A stretch of DNA of 15,586 bases from an uncultured Eubacteriales bacterium. GTDB lineage: Bacteria > Bacillota > Clostridia > UMGS1810. Where the stretch lies: contig USKN01000018.1 in NCBI GenBank assembly GCA_900555295.1, positions 1 to 15,586 on the forward strand, given 5' to 3'. The notes under the pieces were generated by a model. That model saw only the letters and a list, made by a program, of their open reading frames with translations, had not been told where the DNA came from and did not search any database. The position numbers and the translations under genes were made by a program. Shown piece after piece: positions 1 to 6,855 of this stretch; within the stretch, counting starts at the first letter, position 1, and the number at the start of each line of letters is the position of its first letter.

Positions 1-81
1 GGCAATCTCCCTATGGGGCGGTGGCGGCATTTAAACCCCAATGAGGTTGAGGCGCTTATAAATGAGGCACAGAATAAATAA
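1..81 (+). CDS. 3' end of an unidentified CDS (partial)
   Basis: An open frame enters from the left edge and runs 26 codons to TAA at 79-81. It encodes a basic tail (GRWRHLNPNEVEALINEAQ within it) that ends in a short amphipathic helix-like stretch. A hairpin followed by a T-rich run lies 8 nt past the stop, as expected after a real gene. I do not recognise the family and too little is visible to assign a function. The alternative is a chance open frame, but the terminator placement favours a gene. Confidence 0.45.
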   Translation, partial: GNLPMGRWRHLNPNEVEALINEAQNK

Positions 82-88
82 TTAGGCA

Positions 89-120
89 ACGGGCGCCCCT
101 ATTTGGCCGCCCGTGTTTTA
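89..120 (+). terminator. Rho-independent terminator of the partial left-edge gene
   Basis: The arm ACGGGCG at 89-95 pairs with CGCCCGT at 108-114. An inner CC/GG extends the stem past one mismatch, and GTTTTA follows. The GGGCG...CGCCC arm resembles the palindromic repeats at 947-968 and 9520-9541, so this may be a repeat unit used as a terminator. Confidence 0.6.
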
Positions 121-140
121 ATATTGTAAAATAAATGCAG

Positions 141-155
141 GCGGATAATATCCGC
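141..155. terminator. Short palindrome, possible weak terminator of the HigA-type gene
   Basis: A 15-bp perfect palindrome (GCGGATA A TATCCGC) lies 5 bp beyond the stop of the minus-strand antitoxin gene. Read on the minus strand it is followed by a T-rich stretch. The usable stem is only 5 to 6 bp, so the terminator call is weak. Confidence 0.3.
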
Positions 156-160
156 TCTTG

Positions 161-454
161 TTATTTCTTTATCGGTTCAAATTTTACTTCATATCCCAAT
201 ACATTTAATATACTGCATAAGGTTTTTAGAGTGGGACTGTTTTCTTTGTTTTCTATTCTTGAAATCATCTGTTGCTTATTTCCGCTCATTTTTGCCAATT
301 CTGTTTGTGATATATTAGCGCTTTTTCTTATTTTAACAAGTTGTGAAAGCAGATTGTACTCGTTTCTGCTTTGCTGCCATAATGCATCAAATTCAGCATT
401 ATTCTTTCTTTTTTCGGATATTGTTTCATTTACATTAATTTGTTTAAACGGCAT
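161..454 (-). CDS. XRE-family HTH antitoxin (HigA-type)
   Basis: A 97-residue protein with a helix-turn-helix of the XRE/HTH_3 type in its second half (QLVKIRKSANISQTELAKM, then the recognition helix NKQQMISRIENKENSPTL). The N-terminal part is a polar helical region, typical of antitoxins in HigB-HigA pairs that bind the toxin and repress their own promoter. I start at the ATG (454), not the upstream in-frame TTG (463), because AGGAGG at 465-470 sits 10 nt before the ATG but only 1 nt before the TTG. It follows the toxin gene by 15 bp; the Shine-Dalgarno overlaps the toxin stop codon, so the two are probably translationally coupled. Antitoxin identity is inferred from domain plus partner. The gene could also be a plain XRE regulator, but the toxin next door makes that unlikely. 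Confidence 0.85.
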   Translation of the reverse strand: MPFKQINVNETISEKRKNNAEFDALWQQSRNEYNLLSQLVKIRKSANISQTELAKMSGNKQQMISRIENKENSPTLKTLCSILNVLGYEVKFEPIKK

Positions 455-469
455 AGTATACAAACCTCC

Positions 470-808
470 TTATATTAGGCATTTGTTCAATATTTTTCCA
501 AGCTCTTTAGCTCTTGACAATACAATGTTTTTATCTTTTAACTCGGTTTTATTTTTTTGTTTTTTGCAAGCGTGAAGTAAATATACATCTTTATTCTCAA
601 TTGTTACATAAAAAATTCTGTTGTGCTTATAGAAATAGACTTCATAAATCTTACCTTGCCACGGTTTTATGTTTAATTCGTTAATTCGGTTGTCCTCAAG
701 CGCTTTTAGTACCGAATATCCATCAACTTGTTCTGCTGTTGAGAGTTTATCTATATATTTTTTTATTAAATCTTTGCCGCTTGAATTTTCATATGTGTGT
801 ACTTTCAT
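470..808 (-). CDS. RelE/HigB-family toxin (Gp49-like)
   Basis: A 112-residue protein of the phage-derived Gp49-like/HigB group in the RelE superfamily, known as ribosome-dependent mRNA interferases. The family pattern is visible: KPWQGKIYEVYFYKHNRIFYV followed by ENKDVYLLHACKKQKNKT, the strand core and basic C-terminal segment usual for these toxins. The start at ATG 808 gives the common N-terminus (MKVHTYENSSG) and has GGTG 7 nt upstream. The frame is open further upstream to 916, but that stretch would read through the promoter and operator palindrome and is not coding. Toxin-first order matches HigBA rather than RelBE. Length is normal and no truncation is visible. Activity is inferred from family membership. 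Confidence 0.85.
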   Translation of the reverse strand: MKVHTYENSSGKDLIKKYIDKLSTAEQVDGYSVLKALEDNRINELNIKPWQGKIYEVYFYKHNRIFYVTIENKDVYLLHACKKQKNKTELKDKNIVLSRAKELGKILNKCLI

Positions 809-832
809 AATATGCACCACTTTAATAATAAT

Positions 833-879
833 ATACAACATTTTTATTGTATAAGTATTATACAACAAAAATGTTGTAT
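833..879. promoter_or_regulatory. 47-bp operator palindrome of the HigB/HigA-type operon
   Basis: A near-perfect inverted repeat of 22-nt arms (ATACAACATTTTT...TTGTATAA and its complement) is centred at 856 with one mismatch per arm. It covers the promoter spacer and the -10 element, where a dimeric XRE antitoxin could block RNA polymerase. Autorepression is inferred from position and the known habit of such operons. Confidence 0.75.
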
Positions 880-885
880 TGTCAA
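857..885 (-). promoter_or_regulatory. Consensus sigma-A promoter of the HigB/HigA-type operon
   Basis: On the minus strand TTGACA (885-880) is followed by exactly 17 bp and TATAAT (862-857), with the toxin ATG about 48 bp downstream of the -10. Both hexamers are perfect. Such a strong promoter would need tight repression, which fits the overlapping palindrome. Confidence 0.85.
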
Positions 886-939
886 GAAAAAAAGAATTAT
901 ACTTTCTATATTTCATAATTCGGCATATAGAAAATTATT

Positions 940-1072
940 TTTTAACGGGCGACCACACAGGGTCGCCCCTACGAATATATTGGGGAAGCCATATTTGTGC
1001 GTAAACTATCACCTCATCAGTCACCTTACGGTGACAGCTTCCCCTCGAGGGGAAGCCATTGATTGTGCACTA
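940..1072. repeat. Mosaic intergenic palindromic repeat, copy 1
   Basis: The 316-bp gap between the toxin promoter and the acyltransferase gene holds no gene but four modules: a hairpin GGGCGACC...GGTCGCCC (947-968); a module TTGTGCG...CCTCATCAG (995-1020) that recurs inverted at 9544-9569 with one mismatch in 26; a hairpin GTCACC TTAC GGTGAC (1020-1035); and a perfect 20-bp palindrome GCTTCCCC TCGA GGGGAAGC (1037-1056). A partial GGGGAAGCC also lies at 982-990. Such GC-rich modular repeats stand out against the AT-rich background. I infer a REP or MITE-like family that spreads between genes. Confidence 0.75.
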
Positions 1073-1138
1073 ATTTAAATATATTTTAATTTTCATTCTT
1101 CATCGTCTTTTTTTGCATTCTACATAACAATGAACACA

Positions 1139-1195
1139 AAGAAAGGCCTCGCCTTGAGGAGAGGCTCCGCCGTAGGCGGTGGTGAGGTGGGAGTT
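1139..1195. repeat. GC-rich repeat unit, probably serving as operon terminator
   Basis: It begins 3 bp past the stop of the minus-strand acyltransferase gene and contains two hairpins, GCCTC...GAGGC (1146-1165) and CCGCC GTA GGCGG (1167-1179). Read on the minus strand the first is followed by CTTTCTTT. The GGTGAGGTG edge resembles the GATGAGGTG edge of the other mosaic repeats. I take it as a repeat unit placed where it can end transcription of the polA operon. Confidence 0.5.
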
Positions 1196-1197
1196 TA

Positions 1198-2295
1198 TTA
1201 ATTCCTAATTTTAATTTTTGTTACACCAAGTGCCAACAAACAGATAACCGCATACGTACCGAGTACCCTTAAAGACGCGTAAACGGATATCCTGATTGCG
1301 GAAAATGCCGTAAAATGTACCGATAAAATATTAAAAAAGAAGTCAAAAAACGCAAGCAAAAGGCAGTGTATAAGGTATATGTTGTACGACTGCGAATTTA
1401 TTACGCCGCTTAAATTGTTCAGAGGTTTATGCTCAAATTTTGTAAATACGCTCCACAAAAACATTATTGCCGATATGCAAAATACCAAGTGTATCATATG
1501 ATTGTAAAATCCTGTTTTGCCCGCATTTAACATAATATAGAAAAAATATCCGTCAAAGTAACACATTATAAAAAACAGTACCGCCGAAACAGGCAAAACA
1601 TATTTTTTTGACATAAAACCCAAAAACTTTTTATAGTTTGCACCGAGCGCAAGACCCAAACACCAATAGGGGATATACGACACAAAAATCACATCGTTAA
1701 AGTCTATATACGGCGCAAAAAACTTGTTCCACACCGCAAATACAATTACCGATGAGCCAAACAAAACATATTTGTTTATTTTTTTAACCGCAAAAATCCA
1801 AAACGGCATAAGCAAATAAAATCCAATCAGCGCAATAACAAAGTAAAACGGTGCCGAAATTCTGCCGTTTACCATATATTTAATCATATCGTACAAACTG
1901 AATTTGTTAAAATAATGCATAAAGTAAAAGCATATATAATAAATTACTACCGTAAGAATATACGGTATAAGTATTTTTGAAAACCGCTTTTTTAAAAATT
2001 GAACGTAATTAAAGGCTCTGTTTTTGTATCCTATTGCAAATTTTAATGCACTTAAAAAGAAAAATCCCTGTACCACAAACGCACAGCACCTTAAAACGGA
2101 ATACGACGCTATATACACCGCCGTATTTTGGTTCATACGCGATACCGCCCCGCCGAATGAGTGAATAAACACCACAATAAGGCACAATAATATATTGAGC
2201 CTGTCAACGGTAAGGTTTTTATTTGGTTTTTGAAGTGGAGTATTTTTTGTATTTTTTGTGTTTTGTGTATTTTGTGTGTTTTTTTGATTATCCAT
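1198..2295 (-). CDS. Membrane acyltransferase, acyltransferase-3 family
   Basis: A 365-residue integral membrane protein with about ten hydrophobic segments. Near the N-terminus DRLNILLCLIVVFIHS carries the Arg (32) and His (45) pattern typical of acyltransferase family 3, whose members move acyl groups such as acetyl onto cell-surface sugars or peptidoglycan. FLKKRFSKILIPY (about residues 104-116) is the second familiar family block. The first 20 residues are a hydrophilic low-complexity run of Asn-Thr-Gln/Lys repeats before the first membrane segment. It starts 2 nt after the lytic transglycosylase stop, so it is the last gene of the polA operon. The acceptor cannot be told from sequence; surface polysaccharide or peptidoglycan is the reasonable guess. 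Confidence 0.8.
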   Translation of the reverse strand: MDNQKNTQNTQNTKNTKNTPLQKPNKNLTVDRLNILLCLIVVFIHSFGGAVSRMNQNTAVYIASYSVLRCCAFVVQGFFFLSALKFAIGYKNRAFNYVQFLKKRFSKILIPYILTVVIYYICFYFMHYFNKFSLYDMIKYMVNGRISAPFYFVIALIGFYLLMPFWIFAVKKINKYVLFGSSVIVFAVWNKFFAPYIDFNDVIFVSYIPYWCLGLALGANYKKFLGFMSKKYVLPVSAVLFFIMCYFDGYFFYIMLNAGKTGFYNHMIHLVFCISAIMFLWSVFTKFEHKPLNNLSGVINSQSYNIYLIHCLLLAFFDFFFNILSVHFTAFSAIRISVYASLRVLGTYAVICLLALGVTKIKIRN

Positions 2296-2297
2296 TT

Positions 2298-2933
2298 TTA
2301 TTTTCCGCCGTATAATTTTTTGTAAATATAAATGCGCTTTATAACTTTATTTACATATTTATCCGTTTCGCCGAAAGGTATGCTCTTTAAATTTTCGCCG
2401 TCGTCGGTATGGTTTGAGTCATCAAGCCATTTTGCCACGTTTCCGTGCCCCGCATTATATGCCGCTATCGAGTTTTTAACGTTGCCGTCGAATGTATTGA
2501 GCAAAAATTCAAGGTAGGCGCAGCCTATATGTATATTTGTGTCGGGGTCAAAAAAATCGGGATTTTTAATTTTTTCGGAATTTTTATCATTTTTATCATT
2601 TTCAACATTTTCGGCGCTGTTAGCGTTAATGCCGTATTTTTTGCATATCCATTGTGCCGTATCGTCGGTAACCTGCATAAGCCCTTTTGCGTTTTTATGG
2701 CTTTGCGCCGTTTCGTCAAAGTTGCTTTCGGCGCTTATTACAGCCATTACAAGGTAGCGGTCGAGATTATATTCGCGTGAATATTTTATTATAATATCTT
2801 CGTATTTAAGAGGATATATTTTTTGCATTACATATGTAACGGGGTGTATTTTAACACATACAAGTATAAGCAGCACGCATACAAACAGCAATTTAAGTCT
2901 TTTAAATGTGCGCATCTTTATTGCAACAACCAC
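2298..2933 (-). CDS. Membrane-anchored lytic transglycosylase (SLT/GH23 domain)
   Basis: A 211-residue protein with an N-terminal membrane anchor (about residues 13-29) and a soluble-lytic-transglycosylase domain outside the cell. The family signature is complete: catalytic Glu69 in AVISAESNFD, GLMQ at 84-87, and AYNAG at 158-162. Such enzymes cut the MurNAc-GlcNAc bond of peptidoglycan, forming 1,6-anhydro ends. An Asn/Asp/Lys-rich insertion (about residues 108-124, with NDK repeats) sits in a loop between GLMQ and AYNAG. The start is GTG at 2933, with AGGAG 7 nt upstream inside the end of coaE; the gap to coaE is 2 nt, so coupling is likely. In my recollection, coaE followed by a lytic transglycosylase is a common arrangement in Clostridia. 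Confidence 0.88.
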   Translation of the reverse strand: MVVAIKMRTFKRLKLLFVCVLLILVCVKIHPVTYVMQKIYPLKYEDIIIKYSREYNLDRYLVMAVISAESNFDETAQSHKNAKGLMQVTDDTAQWICKKYGINANSAENVENDKNDKNSEKIKNPDFFDPDTNIHIGCAYLEFLLNTFDGNVKNSIAAYNAGHGNVAKWLDDSNHTDDGENLKSIPFGETDKYVNKVIKRIYIYKKLYGGK

Positions 2934-2935
2934 GG

Positions 2936-3520
2936 TTATTCTCCTTTTATTTGTTTTAAAACATTGTTAAGCTCTTTTAAAAATTCGTCAATGTTACCGT
3001 TATTTAATACGGTATAATCACTTTTTTGAATGTAATATTCACTTTGCGGCTGGCTTAAAATACGGTCAAAAGCCGCCTGTTCGGTTAAATTGTCGCGCTG
3101 TTTAATTCGCTGTACGCGCAAATTTGTGTCGCATATTACCGCAAGCGTTTTTTGGCAGTATTTATCGAGTTGTGCCTCAAAAAGCAGGGGTGCGTCAAAC
3201 ACTATATCCTCGCCTGTGTGTTTTTTTAAATCGTCAAATGCATACTTTAATATATATTTATGCGTTATCTCGTTTAAAATACCCAATTTCTGCGGTGATT
3301 TAAACACAATTGAGCCAAGCTTTCTGCGTATTAAATTACCGTCGGCATCTAAAATATCGTTGCCGAAAATTTTTGTAAGCTCTTTTAAACAAGGCGAATT
3401 TGCACAAGTTACAATTCGCGATATTTTGTCAAAATCCATTATATAAAACCCGTTGTTTTTAAAAAATTCCGACGCAACGCTTTTTCCCGAACCCGTGCCG
3501 CCTGTTATACCAAGTATCAT
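2936..3520 (-). CDS. coaE: Dephospho-CoA kinase
   Basis: A 194-residue cytoplasmic enzyme for the last step of coenzyme A synthesis, the ATP-dependent 3'-phosphorylation of dephospho-CoA. The P-loop GGTGSGKS is at residues 7-14, followed by the family's DFDKISR region near residue 29. VFDAPLLFEA (about 106-115) is the substrate-side block. RIKQRDNLTEQAAFDRI (about 138-154) is the lid region with its conserved Arg-Asp. Length is normal. It lies 47 nt after the polA stop on the same strand; polA-coaE linkage is widespread in Firmicutes. The Shine-Dalgarno before the ATG is weak, so some expression may depend on coupling. Confidence 0.95.
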   Translation of the reverse strand: MILGITGGTGSGKSVASEFFKNNGFYIMDFDKISRIVTCANSPCLKELTKIFGNDILDADGNLIRRKLGSIVFKSPQKLGILNEITHKYILKYAFDDLKKHTGEDIVFDAPLLFEAQLDKYCQKTLAVICDTNLRVQRIKQRDNLTEQAAFDRILSQPQSEYYIQKSDYTVLNNGNIDEFLKELNNVLKQIKGE

Positions 3521-3567
3521 TTTTTATATCACATCTTTCGTTCTTTTTATTTCATTTTATCTCATTT

Positions 3568-6234
3568 CTATTTTGCGTCGTACCACGTTTTGCCGGTGTT
3601 CGCCTCGGCAACAAGCGGTACGTTAAGATGCGCGGCATTTTGCATACACTCGGTTAAAATCTGTTTTACGCGTTCTGTTTCGTCCTCATACGTTTCAATA
3701 ATAAGTTCGTCGTGTACCTGCAAAATAAGCTTTGATTTTAGGTTTTGCCTTTTAAGTTCGCGCGATACCGCAACCATTGCAATTTTAATAATATCTGCCG
3801 CGCTGCCCTGTATGGGGGTGTTCATTGCGGCACGCTCACCGAATGCGCGCACCATATGATTGGACGATGAAAGCTCGGCAATATAGCGCCGTCTGCCGAA
3901 AAGGGTTGTAACAAAACCGTCTTTTTTTGCATTTTCAACGGTGCTGTCCATATAACGGCGCACGCTCGAAAATTTTTCAAAGTAGCTTTCTATATATGCC
4001 TTTGCCTCTTTTTTTGTAATATGCAAATCCTGCGCAAGCGAAAAATCGCCCATACCGTATATAATGCCGAAATTAATTGTTTTTGCGTGGCTTCGCATAA
4101 CGCTTGTTACGTCCTCTTTATCCACACCGAATATGCTTGCGGCGGTGGATTTGTGTATATCTTCGCCGTCCAAAAACGCGTTTATCATTGTTTCGTCGTT
4201 TGCCGCATGGGCAAGCACCCGCAGTTCTATTTGCGAATAGTCCGCGTCGGTTAATATACAGCCGTCTTTTGCGGTAAACATTTTTCGTATTTCTCTGCCC
4301 AGCTCCGTGCGTGTGGGTATATTTTGCAAATTTGGTTCGGTTGAGCTTATTCTGCCCGTTACGGTAACCGTTTGATTAAATTTTGAGTGAATTTTACCGT
4401 CGGGGCATATAACCGATAAAAGCCCGTCGGCATATGTCGATTTAAGCTTTGTAAGCGTACGGTATTCTATAATACATTCAATTATGGGGTGGGCGCTTTT
4501 AAGTTTTTCAAGCACGTCCGCGTCGGTTGAGTAACCCGTTTTGGTTTTTTTAACAACACGCAGTCCCATTTTTTCAAACAGTATAACTCCAAGTTGTTTG
4601 GTTGACGATATGTTAAATATTTCGCCCGCATAATCGTATATTTGTTTTTCAATATCGCTTATGCGTGTTTTAAGCATTTTGGAAAAGCTTTCAAGCTGTG
4701 CCGAGTTTACGGTAAATCCCTCAATTTCCATTTGGGCAAGCACGTGTGTAAGCGGAAGTTCAATATCGTACAAAAGTTTTTGCTGCTCACGCTCCGTTAT
4801 TGTTTTTTCTTCGTATTCTTTTAAAAGCTCAATTGCGCAAAGCTGTTCGGTTATATATTTTTCAAGCGTCCTACCGTCAATTTCGTCTACCGTTTTTGCT
4901 GATTTGCCTGTACCGAAAATGCTTTTTTCGTCGGCAATATCAATATCGGTAAACTGACGTGCAATACCGCTTATTTCGTACCCCGAGCGTGACGGGTCTA
5001 TAATATATGCCGCAACGGAGGTATCAAAATACGACGTGTCAAGGCATATACCGTATGCATTTAAGTTTACAATATCGGCTTTGATATTATCGGATATTTT
5101 TATTATTTTATCATTTTCAAAAATAGGCTTTATGCACTCGGCAATATCATCTTCGGTCATTAACAAACTGCATTTTGCATAATATATTTTTTTGCCGTCG
5201 GTAAAGCAAAGAGAATGAATTGCGCTTTGAAACGCGTCTTTTTTGCCGCTGTAGAAAATTTTATACACAAAAGAGTCTTTTGTGTTTTTGAGTATATCTT
5301 TTAAACTTGCCGCATCGTCGGTATATTCAAACTTGCGGTCGAATTTAAGTGCGTCGGATGTACTGTCCGCACCCAATTTTTTTAAAAATGTTTTAAAACC
5401 GAGATTTTTAAAAAGCTGTGTTAAAACTTCGGTGTTGTACGGCTTAACGGCGGTATCTTCAATATTAAAATCCATCGGTACATTGCGGTCGATTGTACAA
5501 AGTTCTTTACTTAAATACGCCATATCCTCACCGTCGACAAGTTTTTTGCGCGCGGCGGGTTTTATTATTTCGTTATCTATGTTTTTGTAAAGATTTTCTA
5601 TACTCGAAAATTTTTGTATATATGCAAATGCCGACTTTTCGCCTATGCCTTTAACACCCGGCACATTGTCGGACGTATCGCCCATAAGCCCCTTTACATC
5701 TATAAATTCCGTTGGGGTAACGCCGTATTTTTGCTTTACCGCCTTATCGTCCATAACGGTTGTATCGGTAACTCCCATACGTGTTACCGTTAAAAGTATT
5801 TTTGTATTATTGCTTGCAAGCTGAAGATCATCTTTATCGCCCGTTAAAATATAACATTCAACGCTATTTTCATCACATATACGGCTTACGGTACCTATTA
5901 TATCGTCCGCCTCATATCCCTCTTTTTCGTATATGGCAACGTTCATTGCTCGCAGTATTTCTTTAAGTACGGGCATTTGCATTTTAAGCTCGTCGGGCAT
6001 ACCCTTTCGCTGCGCCTTATACTGTGCGTATTTTTTATGGCGGAATGTGGGCGCTTTAAGGTCAAAAGCCACCGCAACAAAGTCGGGTTTTAATTCCTCC
6101 GTATGTTTAAAATATATATTCAAAAAACCGAATATTCCGTTTGTATACATACCGTTTTTGTCGGACAGCGCTTTAATTGCAAAAAATGCGCGGTTTACAA
6201 TGCTGTTTCCGTCAATTATAAGTAATTTTTTCAA
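3568..6234 (-). CDS. polA: DNA polymerase I
   Basis: An 888-residue family A polymerase for Okazaki fragment processing and repair. The 5'-nuclease domain (about residues 1-290) has EADDIIGT (~105), GDKDD (~132) and the helix-hairpin-helix GVKGIGEKSA (~190). The middle region lacks the acidic DxE exonuclease signature, so proofreading is probably absent, as in the Bacillus and Thermus enzymes. The polymerase domain has motif A DYSQIELRVLAH (~662), motif B RSHAKTINFGIIYG (~715) and motif C QVHDELIIE (~837), all intact. I start at TTG 6234, giving MKKLLIIDGNSIVNRAFFAI, because GGGAG at 6244-6248 lies 9 nt before it. The ATG at 6243, three codons upstream, directly abuts that site and leaves no spacing. 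It is the first gene of an operon with coaE, a lytic transglycosylase and an acyltransferase. Confidence 0.95.
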   Translation of the reverse strand: MKKLLIIDGNSIVNRAFFAIKALSDKNGMYTNGIFGFLNIYFKHTEELKPDFVAVAFDLKAPTFRHKKYAQYKAQRKGMPDELKMQMPVLKEILRAMNVAIYEKEGYEADDIIGTVSRICDENSVECYILTGDKDDLQLASNNTKILLTVTRMGVTDTTVMDDKAVKQKYGVTPTEFIDVKGLMGDTSDNVPGVKGIGEKSAFAYIQKFSSIENLYKNIDNEIIKPAARKKLVDGEDMAYLSKELCTIDRNVPMDFNIEDTAVKPYNTEVLTQLFKNLGFKTFLKKLGADSTSDALKFDRKFEYTDDAASLKDILKNTKDSFVYKIFYSGKKDAFQSAIHSLCFTDGKKIYYAKCSLLMTEDDIAECIKPIFENDKIIKISDNIKADIVNLNAYGICLDTSYFDTSVAAYIIDPSRSGYEISGIARQFTDIDIADEKSIFGTGKSAKTVDEIDGRTLEKYITEQLCAIELLKEYEEKTITEREQQKLLYDIELPLTHVLAQMEIEGFTVNSAQLESFSKMLKTRISDIEKQIYDYAGEIFNISSTKQLGVILFEKMGLRVVKKTKTGYSTDADVLEKLKSAHPIIECIIEYRTLTKLKSTYADGLLSVICPDGKIHSKFNQTVTVTGRISSTEPNLQNIPTRTELGREIRKMFTAKDGCILTDADYSQIELRVLAHAANDETMINAFLDGEDIHKSTAASIFGVDKEDVTSVMRSHAKTINFGIIYGMGDFSLAQDLHITKKEAKAYIESYFEKFSSVRRYMDSTVENAKKDGFVTTLFGRRRYIAELSSSNHMVRAFGERAAMNTPIQGSAADIIKIAMVAVSRELKRQNLKSKLILQVHDELIIETYEDETERVKQILTECMQNAAHLNVPLVAEANTGKTWYDAK

Positions 6235-6290
6235 ATTTATCATCTCCCGTGTAAAAGCGGATTTTATATTTTTTGCATTTTATGTAAATA

Positions 6291-6319
6291 ATTATAACAC
6301 ATTTTTTAAAAATAATCAA
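6291..6319 (-). promoter_or_regulatory. Sigma-A promoter of the polA operon
   Basis: On the minus strand TTGATT (6319-6314), 17 bp, then TATAAT (6296-6291) preceded by TGT, an extended -10. The 5' leader to the polA start is about 50 nt. It is back to back with the antitoxin promoter 80 bp away. Confidence 0.75.
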
Positions 6320-6398
6320 TTTTTTTGGGATAATATTATTACACAGAAAACCATAAGCAAAAAACGAGTAAATATAAAGAAAATATTAATAATATTTA

Positions 6399-6427
6399 TT
6401 GACATTTTATTTATTTTGGCATATAAT
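6399..6427 (+). promoter_or_regulatory. Consensus sigma-A promoter of the RelB/DinJ-type operon
   Basis: TTGACA (6399-6404), 17 bp, TATAAT (6422-6427), followed about 9 bp later by the GAAGGGAG ribosome site (6436-6443). The leader is very short, about 18 nt, so the operon is tightly packed. Confidence 0.8.
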
Positions 6428-6451
6428 ATAATTACGAAGGGAGATGTTTTT

Positions 6452-6724
6452 ATGTCACGAACAGCAAACGTTAATGTAAATTTTAAATTAGACCCCAATG
6501 TAAAAAAATCTATGGAACAAGCCTGTAACGAGCTTGGGCTTTCTATGAGTGCGGCTTTTACGATTTTTGCAAAAAAAGTCGCACGTGAAAAAAGAATACC
6601 TTTTGATGTTTCGGTAGATCCTTTTTATTCTGAAAGCAATATACGTTATTTGGAAAATATTGTAAATGACATAAAGGACGGGAAAGCACATTTTGCGGAA
6701 CATAAATTAATAGAGGTGGAATAA
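6452..6724 (+). CDS. RelB/DinJ-family antitoxin
   Basis: A 90-residue protein. The N-terminal half is a ribbon-helix-helix of the RelB/DinJ type (ANVNVNFKLDPNVKKSMEQ, then CNELGLSMSAAFTIFAKKV and REKRIPFD), which binds the operator. The C-terminal tail (NIRYLENIVNDIKDGKA) would wrap the toxin. ATG 6452 is chosen because GAAGGGAG lies 8 nt upstream; the frame is open much further upstream but overlaps the promoter. Its stop overlaps the toxin start by 1 nt (ATAATG), the usual coupled arrangement. Because the toxin is truncated, this antitoxin is now an orphan in this locus. It may still repress its promoter or neutralise a related toxin elsewhere; both are inference. Confidence 0.88.
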   Translation: MSRTANVNVNFKLDPNVKKSMEQACNELGLSMSAAFTIFAKKVAREKRIPFDVSVDPFYSESNIRYLENIVNDIKDGKAHFAEHKLIEVE

Positions 6725-6855
6725 TGAGGTTGTTGTGGGAGGACAGAGCATGGGATGATTATCTGTATTGGCAAACGCAAGATAAAAAGACCTTGCGCAG
6801 AATAAATATGCTTATTAAGGATAGGCAAGAGAGAGTCGAACCCGTATTGGTTTAA
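6724..6855 (+). pseudogene. YoeB/Txe-family toxin, truncated after about 33 codons
   Basis: The first 33 residues (MRLLWEDRAWDDYLYWQTQD, then KKTLRRINMLIKD) match the start of YoeB/Txe mRNA interferases, which are normally about 85 residues. After ATTAAGGATA the frame enters the inverted-repeat element starting at 6824, adds about ten foreign residues and stops at 6853-6855. The family's C-terminal half, including the catalytic Glu/Arg/His region and terminal RYHY-like motif, is missing and is not found on the far side of the element, where the VanZ gene begins within 10 bp. The toxin is therefore almost certainly dead. The reading that an insertion plus deletion removed the 3' half is inference. 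Confidence 0.8.

Noticed and set aside
135..575. Long plus-strand ORF opposite the HigA-type gene
   Set aside because: It is antisense to the HTH antitoxin and crosses into the toxin gene, without a ribosome site. Its hydrophobic content is a shadow of the opposite strand.
797..1078. 93-residue plus-strand ORF
   Set aside because: It crosses the toxin promoter palindrome and the GC-rich repeats, so its apparent coding is repeat sequence.
5933..6451. N-terminal extension of the RelB/DinJ antitoxin frame
   Set aside because: It overlaps polA on the other strand and the antitoxin promoter. The promoter and ribosome site define ATG 6452.
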